Both the position numbers and the translations under genes were made by a program. The notes under the pieces were generated by a model that had not been told where the DNA came from, ran no database searches, and worked only from the letters and a program-made list of their open reading frames with translations. Below, piece by piece: positions 35,923 to 42,811 of a stretch of DNA of 60,388 nt. Positions within the stretch are counted from its first letter, which is position 1. Each line of letters opens with the position of its first letter. This DNA is from an uncultured Ignavibacteria bacterium (GTDB taxonomy: Bacteria; Bacteroidota; Ignavibacteria; Kapaibacteriales; Kapaibacteriaceae): positions 1 through 60,388 of the forward strand of contig CALMZQ010000130.1 of NCBI GenBank assembly GCA_937870915.1. The letters run 5' to 3'.

Positions 35923-35956
35923 AACGGCGCATCAACCATACGGTTGATGCGCCGTT
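35923..35956. terminator. Bidirectional terminator
   Basis: Perfect 15-bp stem AACGGCGCATCAACC (35923-35937) / GGTTGATGCGCCGTT (35942-35956) with a 4-nt ATAC loop. It lies between the convergent M16 and pyk genes. The T-tracts on both sides are weak. Confidence 0.85.
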
Positions 35957-35982
35957 TGTGTATACGGCTACTATTGATGTTG

Positions 35983-37455
35983 CTATTTATCGAGCGTCTC
36001 GATGGAGAGCATGTTCGTTCGTGCTCGTCCAACGAGTGGACGTCCGATTGTGAATACCACGGTAGAACCCGGTGCAAGCCTCTTCTCCTTTACAAGAAGA
36101 GACTTAATGTGTTCGATGGTGTCATCTGTTGTACTTATCGCATCCAGCACCATGCCCGTAACGCCCCACAACAGCCCCATGCGTCGGGCTACGGCCAGCA
36201 TTGACGTGATGGCGAAAATCGCTGCTCGTGGGCGTCTGTTTGAGATCAGGCGTGCGGTCTCGCCGCTATAGCTCAGGCTGACAATGGCCGATACTCTGCG
36301 TTCTTCAGCAATGTGTGCAACGGCCATTGCCACGGATTCCGTGTTCGTGCGTTTCGCGTCGCCTTCAGGCTCATATCCGGCGTGGTGGATTCCGTCATTC
36401 ATAAGTTCTGCCTCTGCCTCTTGGCAGATCATGCGCATGTAATGTACGGCCTCTATGGGATAGGCGCCCACGCTGGTTTCTGCGCTAAGCATCACCGCAT
36501 CGGTGCCATCGAGCACTGCATTTGCAACATCGCTTGCCTCGGCACGTGTTGGACGCGGATTGCGGATCATTGACTCCAACATTTGTGTAGCTGTAATGAC
36601 CGGCTTTGCCTTTGCATTGCAAAGGTGGATGAGCTTCTTCTGAACGATCGGGACCGCTGAAGCTGCTATCTCCACACCAAGATCACCGCGAGCTACCATC
36701 ACGGCATCTGATGCGTCAACGATAGCCTCGATGTTCGTGAGCGCTTCAGGCTTTTCGATCTTGGCGATCACCCATTGTGTGCCACCATACTTGGTGATGT
36801 ACTTCCGAACGTTTTCAATATCTGACGCAGATCGTACAAACGACAATGCGATGTAGTCGCACTCCTGCTCAATTGCAAACCGCACGTCCGCACGATCCTT
36901 CGTTGTCATGGCGGGCTGCGAGACAGCCGTGTGCGGAAGATTGATCCCCTTGCGTGGCAACAACGTGCCACCGTGGACCACGATGGCGCGGATCACACTT
37001 CCATCCGTTTCCTTCACTTGGATCTTGAGCAACCCGTCGTCAAAGAGTAGGACATCGCCTTTCTTTACATCCTGGGCGATGGTTGGGTATTGAACCGGGA
37101 CCACATTGTCCTTTGGTCCAAGCTTGAGCGCGCGCATCACTCCTACATCTGCGAGACGGATTTCCCTCCCAGATACAAGCGACATCGACTCACGATCCGA
37201 AAAGTCTGCAACACGGATCTTGGGGCCCTGCAGGTCGGCAATGATCGGCAGCAATACGTCGAGTTCTTTTTCAGCAGCACGAATCGCTTTTACATACGAC
37301 TCGTGACCACTATACGCCCCGTGAGACATGTTGAGGCGAAATGCATTGGCACCGGCTTTGACAAGAGCCACTACCTTTTCTGTGGACGCAACGGCTGGAC
37401 CCATCGTACAGAGGATCTTTGCCTTTTGATGCATCATGACTCTACTGGATGCCAT
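35983..37455 (-). CDS. pyk: Pyruvate kinase
   Basis: 490 residues. It converts phosphoenolpyruvate and ADP to pyruvate and ATP in glycolysis. Recognisable parts are KAKILCTMGPAVAS, FRLNMSHGAY, LQGPKIRV, the catalytic Lys region WVIAKIEKPEALTNI, VARGDLGVE, ATQMLESMIRNPRPTRAEASDVANAVLDGTDAVMLSAETSVGAYP and a C-terminal allosteric domain. The first Met (37455) is used here, and Met 7 or 8 are also possible. It lies 12 nt downstream of ymdB in the same direction. Confidence 0.97.
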   Translation of the reverse strand: MASSRVMMHQKAKILCTMGPAVASTEKVVALVKAGANAFRLNMSHGAYSGHESYVKAIRAAEKELDVLLPIIADLQGPKIRVADFSDRESMSLVSGREIRLADVGVMRALKLGPKDNVVPVQYPTIAQDVKKGDVLLFDDGLLKIQVKETDGSVIRAIVVHGGTLLPRKGINLPHTAVSQPAMTTKDRADVRFAIEQECDYIALSFVRSASDIENVRKYITKYGGTQWVIAKIEKPEALTNIEAIVDASDAVMVARGDLGVEIAASAVPIVQKKLIHLCNAKAKPVITATQMLESMIRNPRPTRAEASDVANAVLDGTDAVMLSAETSVGAYPIEAVHYMRMICQEAEAELMNDGIHHAGYEPEGDAKRTNTESVAMAVAHIAEERRVSAIVSLSYSGETARLISNRRPRAAIFAITSMLAVARRMGLLWGVTGMVLDAISTTDDTIEHIKSLLVKEKRLAPGSTVVFTIGRPLVGRARTNMLSIETLDK

Positions 37456-37467
37456 GATAGCCTTCTG

Positions 37468-38283
37468 TTATGATTTCGTAAGAGTGGTTGTGAGGGGGCG
37501 AGGCACCATAAACGGCTCGATCGAAAGAGCCTTGCCCGTATCCTCATCGATCTGGAGGTGTACGCCGCAGACGCGAACGTCGTGCTCTGCAACCTCGTAT
37601 TTGTGTGCTGTCTGAAGGATCAGCCGCTTGATGGCTACGTCCTTCTTCATTCCAAGAACACTGTCATACGGACCCGTCATTCCGGTATCCGTCAGGTAGG
37701 CAGTGCCCTGAGGCAGGATCCGTGCATCTCCCGTCTGAACATGCGTATGAGTTCCCAGCACAGCACTCACCCTCCCGTCACAATGCCAACCCATGGCGAT
37801 CTTTTCCGCCGTGGCATCCGCATGAAAATCGAGTAAGATGATCTTTGTTCTCGGAGCGATCTTATTGATGGCGGCATCAACCGCCTTGAACGGACAGTCG
37901 ATCGCCTGCATGTAGACGCGCCCTTGTGCTTGCATGATCCCAACGGTGCGCTGGTCCGGCAGTGTGATAACTGTGACGCCCCTTCCCGGATTTTCTATCG
38001 GATAGTTCATCGGGCGAAGAACATTTTGATTGGAGGCAAGGAGGGGGCGGGCCTTCCAATTTTCCCAAATATGATTTCCGGTGGTGATGCAATGAACCCC
38101 GGCATCAAAGAGTTCGGCAGCTTCCTTTTCGGAAAGCCCCTTGCCATCAACGATGTTCTCACCGTTGACCACAAGGCAGTCCGGCTTGTATTGCTCCTTG
38201 AGCGACGGCAGAAGCCGGAGGAGTTCGCGCAGGCCAACGTGGCCTACAACATCACCGATAAAGAGCAGGTTGAAGACTCGCAT
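37468..38283 (-). CDS. ymdB: YmdB-type metallophosphoesterase (TIGR00282)
   Basis: 271 residues from the ATG at 38283. The calcineurin-like metal site is visible: IGDVVGHVG, NGENI, TTGNHIWEN, LLDFHADATAEK and GTHTHVQT. YmdB in Bacillus hydrolyses 2',3'-cyclic nucleotides and affects biofilm decisions. The same chemistry is inferred here. It heads a two-gene operon with pyk. A TAGGTTTG box lies 6 nt before the start codon, so its mRNA may be leaderless. Confidence 0.93.
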   Translation of the reverse strand: MRVFNLLFIGDVVGHVGLRELLRLLPSLKEQYKPDCLVVNGENIVDGKGLSEKEAAELFDAGVHCITTGNHIWENWKARPLLASNQNVLRPMNYPIENPGRGVTVITLPDQRTVGIMQAQGRVYMQAIDCPFKAVDAAINKIAPRTKIILLDFHADATAEKIAMGWHCDGRVSAVLGTHTHVQTGDARILPQGTAYLTDTGMTGPYDSVLGMKKDVAIKRLILQTAHKYEVAEHDVRVCGVHLQIDEDTGKALSIEPFMVPRPLTTTLTKS

Positions 38284-38289
38284 AGACCA

Positions 38290-38297
38290 CAAACCTA
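38290..38297 (-). promoter_or_regulatory. Candidate -7 box (TAGGTTTG) 6 nt before the ymdB start
   Basis: Exact TAnnTTTG on the minus strand. The predicted transcription start would fall within 2-3 nt of the ATG at 38283. A divergent TATCTTCG lies 6 nt before the adenosyltransferase ATG at 38330. Confidence 0.45.
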
Positions 38298-38329
38298 CGA
38301 AACCCTCTGGTGGGGTATCTTCGTGGCCC

Positions 38330-38887
38330 ATGGCAACTCGCATTTACACAAAGACGGGCGACGACGGAACTACGGGCCTTTTTGGGGGTATCCGTGTCCG
38401 CAAGGATGATTTGCGCATCGAGACGTACGGCACGGTGGACGAACTGAACGCAACGATCGGCGTGGTGCGGACGTGTGTGATGCCCGACGCCATTGCTGAG
38501 CAGCTTGCATCGATCTCTTCCGTGCTTTTTACGCTTGGAGCGGACCTCGCAACCCCGTTAAACCCGCCCCCTTCCTTTGAGATCCCCAGGATCACGATGG
38601 AACACATTCAGGAGTTGGAGAGTTTGATCGATCGGTTCGACGAACAATTGGAGCCCCTTAAAGCCTTCATTTTGCCGGGTGGAACGCAAGCTGCGGCGCA
38701 TTTACACGTTGCTCGGACCATTTGTAGGCGGGCAGAACGTTGTGCGGTTGCATTAGCTGCGCATGAAGATGTTGGGATCTACGTTGTGAAGTACCTCAAT
38801 CGACTATCGGACTACCTTTTCACTGCGGCAAGGGCTGTGAATGCGGAGGCAGGAGTAGGTGACGTTCCGTGGCGGGCAAGAACATGA
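38330..38887 (+). CDS. ATP:cob(I)alamin adenosyltransferase (PduO type)
   Basis: 185 residues from the ATG at 38330 (MATRIYTKTGDDGTTGLFGGIRVRKDDLRIETYGTVDELNATIG), the PduO/MMAB signature. FILPGGTQAAAHLHVARTICRRAER and YLNRLSDYLFTAARAVN complete it. It transfers the adenosyl group of ATP to cob(I)alamin to make coenzyme B12. No cobalamin-dependent enzyme is in the window. The upstream ORF extension is not conserved. Confidence 0.95.
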   Translation: MATRIYTKTGDDGTTGLFGGIRVRKDDLRIETYGTVDELNATIGVVRTCVMPDAIAEQLASISSVLFTLGADLATPLNPPPSFEIPRITMEHIQELESLIDRFDEQLEPLKAFILPGGTQAAAHLHVARTICRRAERCAVALAAHEDVGIYVVKYLNRLSDYLFTAARAVNAEAGVGDVPWRART

Positions 38888-38976
38888 ACTGATAATGTTT
38901 GCCGTCTGTAACGATCATCTTGACAAATTTGCATGCTGAATTTTACAATGTCATTCCATCCATTTCGGAGAAATCC

Positions 38977-39969
38977 ATGAAGAACATCTTTCGTTTGAAC
39001 ATCGTGATGGCTGCTATTGCCGCCCTCGTGATGGTCGGTTGTAATACAAATGACGACCCGATCACGCCTAATGATGAGAAGCCATCAGCTCCATCCGGAA
39101 CAATGGTTCAATCTGTGTCGGGAACGTCCATCCGTTATAAGTGGACACCTCCTACAAACACATCGAATGTTACAGGTTATGTCCTTATGGCTATTGAGAA
39201 GGTTGCCGGCGGTACAGGGGCAAAGCGCGAAGTAATCGTTAGTGGTTCAAGCAGCTCAACGGGTGTTGTTGGTGGTCTTACGGAAGGTAAGATCTATGAG
39301 TGCATGGTGCATGCGCTGAACGACACAACACGTTCTGATGCTTCGAATGCAATTGACTGGGCACCTGCACAGCGTGGCACGGGAACATTCAAGCTCTATT
39401 CTTCGCTTAACGCAACTGAGGGTAGCGGCCTCGGCATCTTCCGCACTGGCGGTCCAGCCGTTCTCAAGATCGCTAATGGTGGCGATTGGGATGTTTGCTT
39501 CGACGATAAGTTCAATCCAACTGATCCGCGCATCGGTTCGCCTGGTCAGTCTGCCTATGTTGACAATGCTTACAAGTTCCCGAACGGTCAGTCTTCAAAG
39601 GTGGTCTATACTGGCCGCACCTATACTGGGATCAACTCACTTGATGAGATCTATGAGTCAGAAGCGCTCAACACGAATCCAGTGCCAACAACTGAGTTGA
39701 TGTATCAGCTGAGCTCCATCGGTGGTTCAACGGGCTGGGGTTATGCACTTGCGTGGAAGGACGAGAGCACGTCACCAGTATCATACTGGTATGGCAAGCT
39801 CATCGTTAAGCGTATTGGCGGTACCTTCATCCAAGGCACTGGCTCAGGCGCGAATATCTCCGTTGACATCTCGTATCAAAACGTTAAAGATCTTCCATAT
39901 GCCATTAAGCAGCGTATTGAGAATCATATTCGTTTCGAAACAAGCCGTCGCGAAGCACAAGCACGCTAA
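38977..39969 (+). CDS. Lipoprotein with a fibronectin type III-like domain
   Basis: 330 residues from the ATG at 38977 (GGAG at 38968-38971 as ribosome binding site). Lipobox ALVMVGC, Cys about 22. Residues about 35-120 (PSAPSGTMVQSVSGTSIRYKWTPPTNTSNVTGYVLMA and LTEGKIYECMVHALND) fit an FN3 domain. The C-terminal 200 residues are beta-rich and not assigned to a family. Probably a cell-envelope lipoprotein. The gene is followed by a strong terminator and stands alone. Confidence 0.78.
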   Translation: MKNIFRLNIVMAAIAALVMVGCNTNDDPITPNDEKPSAPSGTMVQSVSGTSIRYKWTPPTNTSNVTGYVLMAIEKVAGGTGAKREVIVSGSSSSTGVVGGLTEGKIYECMVHALNDTTRSDASNAIDWAPAQRGTGTFKLYSSLNATEGSGLGIFRTGGPAVLKIANGGDWDVCFDDKFNPTDPRIGSPGQSAYVDNAYKFPNGQSSKVVYTGRTYTGINSLDEIYESEALNTNPVPTTELMYQLSSIGGSTGWGYALAWKDESTSPVSYWYGKLIVKRIGGTFIQGTGSGANISVDISYQNVKDLPYAIKQRIENHIRFETSRREAQAR

Positions 39970-39991
39970 GAAGAATGCAGAGAAGACAAAT

Positions 39992-40021
39992 AAAAAGGGC
40001 GTCCGAATGGACGCCCTTTTT
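39992..40021 (+). terminator. Strong Rho-independent terminator (usable on both strands)
   Basis: AAAAAGGGCGTCC (39992-40004), loop GAAT, GGACGCCCTTTTT (40009-40021), then TCGTTTT. It follows the FN3 lipoprotein and could also serve the convergent small lipoprotein. Confidence 0.92.
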
Positions 40022-40045
40022 TCGTTTTAGATGTACGTGCTTCTT

Positions 40046-40357
40046 TTAGCGACTCTTGCGGATCTGTGTTGAAGACGCGTCGTCTTCCTTCTTCTCTGTA
40101 CGACTTGGACGAGTCTGAACTCCCGTAGCTGTGCCGTCTGGGTTTTTTTGCACGGCAGTGGTTGTTGTCTTCTTCTTTGTTGTTGTGGTTGTCTTCGATT
40201 CTTCAACCGACTTCAACGTATCAACCTTTGGCATTGTGTCCACAACCGCCGGAGGCGCTGGCATCTCTTGAGGTACTGGCTGTGGTTCTTCCTTCTTACC
40301 GCAACCAACAAGGGTGATGACCGATGCTGCTGCGATAACCATTCCGATTCGTTTCAT
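40046..40357 (-). CDS. Small low-complexity lipoprotein
   Basis: 103 residues. The lipoprotein signal MKRIGMVIAAASVITLVGC is followed by KKEEPQPVPQEMPAPP and a Thr/Lys-rich tract (TTTTTKKKTTTTAV). GGGAG lies a few bases upstream of the start. No domain or function is recognised. The Pro/Thr/Lys-rich tail looks like an unfolded spacer reaching through the periplasm. Confidence 0.7.
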   Translation of the reverse strand: MKRIGMVIAAASVITLVGCGKKEEPQPVPQEMPAPPAVVDTMPKVDTLKSVEESKTTTTTKKKTTTTAVQKNPDGTATGVQTRPSRTEKKEDDASSTQIRKSR

Positions 40358-40392
40358 GAAAACTCCCGATAGATGATGATGTGTAAAGTGCG

Positions 40393-41802
40393 TTACGATT
40401 TGCGTACAAGGCGAGCGCCAAAAGCGCCGTCGGTTTTGTGCTTGTGTGGAAAGGTCTGAAGAAATCCATCTTCACAGACTTCTGCCGGTAGATGATTCTC
40501 CGCACGGTCCAGTGCAAACTCTGGGTGCCGTTCAAGAAACCACGATACCACTCCGGTGTTTTCCTCAGGTTCGATTGTACACGTGCTGTAGACAATAGCT
40601 CCACCTGGTTTTACAAGTGTTGCGGCGTGGTCTAGGATCTCACGTTGGGTCACAGACATCTTGCGAATATCGTCGATATCCCGCCGCCATTTGATGTCGG
40701 GCTTTTTGGATAACGTCCCCATCCCAGTGCACGGCGCGTCCACAAGAACCAGGTCTGCCTGTTCCTTCTGTGAATATTCACGTGCATCACCTTGTGAAGC
40801 GGCCACGATGGAGATTCCTGAGCGTTGAGCGTTCTCCTCGATAAATCGAAGTTTGGACTCATACTTCTCAAGAGCGATAACCGTTCCCATATTGTTCATG
40901 AGCTCGGCGGCGTGGACCGCCTTGCCTCCCGGGGCCGCACAGAGGTCTACCACCATCATACCCGGCTGAGGGTGGGCTAGCTGCACTGCGAGGCTTGCAC
41001 TGGCATCCTGGACCGTTACAAGGCCATTCTGGAACAACGGAAGCGCTCGCACGTCGCGTAAAGACGTGATCATGATGCTCGAGGGGTGAACGGGCGATAC
41101 TTCATACTTGATCTCTGCTTCAGTGAGAAGGCGTTCAATCTCCTCCATCGAAGACCGCATGGTATTCACCCGCAGCGTTAACATCGGGCGGTGATTGTTT
41201 GCCGAGAGGATAGCTTCTGCCTGTTCTCCACCAAACCGATCCACATAACGCCTAACGATCCATTGTGGGTGGGCGTAGTGGATGGAAAGGTGCAGTACCT
41301 CGTTCTCCTGTCTGTCCGGATATCGGATGGTCTGTACATTCCGCAAGATGTTCCGAAGCACTCCATTCACGATACCGGCATGTTTGTCGCCCTTGATACG
41401 CTTCACGATCTCTACTGACTCGTTGATAGCGGCCGGTGCAGGGATTTTTGATAGAAACAACATCTGGTACAGGGCAATGCGCATCGAGTTCTTTACAAGG
41501 GGCAGGCATTTCGCAAACTCGCCATGATAAAAACCCGTAAGAACCCAATCAAGGCGGGATTGCCACCGAACAGTTCCGTTCACAAGTTCGGTAACTAGTG
41601 CACGGTCTGCGGGCTCTAGCTCCGAACGGCGTAACTCTCCATCAAGAAGTTTGTCGATGTAGGAGTCGCTGTTCTCGTAACGACTAAGGAGCTTCACGGC
41701 AGTGCCGCGAGCGGTTTGAAAGATCGTTGTCGAAGAATCTTCGACACGAGGGGCGGCCTGCTCGTCGCGTGCGGCCTCTGGAGGTGCTTGTTGGTCTGCC
41801 AT
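40393..41802 (-). CDS. rsmB: 16S rRNA (cytosine-967-C5)-methyltransferase RsmB-like
   Basis: 469 residues from the ATG at 41802. The N-terminal 130-residue NusB-like helical domain (RGTAVKLLSRYENSDSYIDKLLD and so on) is followed by the RsmB/Fmu SAM domain: VQDASASLAVQLA, VVDLCAAPGGKAVHAAEL, VDAPCTGMGTLSKKPDIKW (first Cys) and IVYSTCTIEPEEN (catalytic Cys). It methylates C967 of 16S rRNA. The start at 41802 is preferred because the 16 residues before it are not conserved. Confidence 0.94.
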   Translation of the reverse strand: MADQQAPPEAARDEQAAPRVEDSSTTIFQTARGTAVKLLSRYENSDSYIDKLLDGELRRSELEPADRALVTELVNGTVRWQSRLDWVLTGFYHGEFAKCLPLVKNSMRIALYQMLFLSKIPAPAAINESVEIVKRIKGDKHAGIVNGVLRNILRNVQTIRYPDRQENEVLHLSIHYAHPQWIVRRYVDRFGGEQAEAILSANNHRPMLTLRVNTMRSSMEEIERLLTEAEIKYEVSPVHPSSIMITSLRDVRALPLFQNGLVTVQDASASLAVQLAHPQPGMMVVDLCAAPGGKAVHAAELMNNMGTVIALEKYESKLRFIEENAQRSGISIVAASQGDAREYSQKEQADLVLVDAPCTGMGTLSKKPDIKWRRDIDDIRKMSVTQREILDHAATLVKPGGAIVYSTCTIEPEENTGVVSWFLERHPEFALDRAENHLPAEVCEDGFLQTFPHKHKTDGAFGARLVRKS

Positions 41803-41850
41803 AGGGCCACAAGTATACCGAAATGACGAGTTGTTTGTCTTTTGTGACAA

Positions 41851-41882
41851 GTTGCGAATGATTCACACCCATGATAAGTTTC
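41851..41882 (+). promoter_or_regulatory. Candidate promoter GTTG-N20-TAAGTTTC
   Basis: GTTG (41851-41854) and TAAGTTTC (41875-41882) have the 20-nt spacing of Bacteroidota housekeeping promoters. Only 4 nt lie between the -7 box and the ATG at 41887, so the mRNA may start at the start codon. Confidence 0.5.
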
Positions 41883-41886
41883 ATCA

Positions 41887-42696
41887 ATGTCTAACCGAAA
41901 CCACCAGCCCCTTTTGCTGATCCTTGTTTGTTTCCTGGCTGCTGGTGCCCTCCATGCCCAGGTAAACGTGATGGATAGCGATCCCATTGCAGCCCGAAAG
42001 CGCCTTGTCTATAGTCAAGTTGGGGCCTTCATCGGCTTTGGATCCACTACACAAGGTGGTTCGTTCACCACCGATTGCAACTGTGAATTTAATGGTGGTG
42101 CCGGCGCAGGATTTGTTGCCGGACTGATGTTCGAGAGGCTCACGCGCTCTGAGTTTACCTGGGGTATAACGCTTGGCTATGATAGTAGGGGGCTAACCGG
42201 ACGTTTCCGCGAGGAGGAAGGTGTGGTACAGACTAGCCCGTCTGGGCGGGCCTTTACAGTGCCTATCACTTTCTTGAACGAAGCTCAGGTAGATCTGAAT
42301 GTTGTTACGGTGATGCCATACGTGAAGCATCACTTCTTCGACATCTTCTATGCACGCCTCGGAGCCTCGGTCGGGTATGTTTTTTCGTCAGGACTGAGCC
42401 ATTCAAAGACCCTAGAGACCCAATCCGTGACCTTCCCAAACGGAGAAGTGGCCACGGTAAGCCTTCCTGGTGGGGAGGGCACTACAGTTACGTTGCAGAA
42501 CGGACCGTTTACGGACCTCAATGCACTTCAGCTCGGAATCATGGCCGGAGTTGGAATGGAGATCAGACTTTCAAAAAAAATGTTTTTAAGTCCAACCATC
42601 CAATATCTCTTCCCTTTGACCTCTATAAGTGCTCAGGGAACCAGCTTTACAGTGCGATCGCTGCAATTTTCTGCTGAGATTCGACACATTCTGTAA
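41887..42696 (+). CDS. Outer-membrane beta-barrel protein (PorT-like fold)
   Basis: 269 residues with signal peptide (PLLLILVCFLAAGALHAQ). Repeating amphipathic strands such as VGAFIGFGSTTQGGSF, FVAGLMFERLTRSEFTWGITLGYDSRGLTG, YVKHHFFDIFYARLGASVGYVF and LQLGIMAGVGMEIRLSKKMFLSPTIQYLFPL are followed by the C-terminal SLQFSAEIRHIL. This is an eight- to ten-strand barrel of the type called outer-membrane beta-barrel or PorT family in Bacteroidota. The substrate is unknown. It precedes the tandem-OmpA protein by 115 nt. Confidence 0.75.
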   Translation: MSNRNHQPLLLILVCFLAAGALHAQVNVMDSDPIAARKRLVYSQVGAFIGFGSTTQGGSFTTDCNCEFNGGAGAGFVAGLMFERLTRSEFTWGITLGYDSRGLTGRFREEEGVVQTSPSGRAFTVPITFLNEAQVDLNVVTVMPYVKHHFFDIFYARLGASVGYVFSSGLSHSKTLETQSVTFPNGEVATVSLPGGEGTTVTLQNGPFTDLNALQLGIMAGVGMEIRLSKKMFLSPTIQYLFPLTSISAQGTSFTVRSLQFSAEIRHIL

Positions 42697-42740
42697 CGAT
42701 ATACTTTGGTGGTTATCCACATTTACCTATTTTTTCCGTC

Positions 42741-42757
42741 CGTTGCCTCGGGCAACG
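42741..42757 (+). terminator. Short stem-loop between barrel and OmpA genes
   Basis: CGTTGCC - TCG - GGCAACG followed by TTTG. A 7-bp stem with a poor T-tract, so a weak terminator or leader structure. Confidence 0.35.
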
Positions 42758-42811
42758 TTTGTCGGAAACGGGACACCCAAGTGGTTGGGACGAAATCATC
42801 ATTAGGACGGG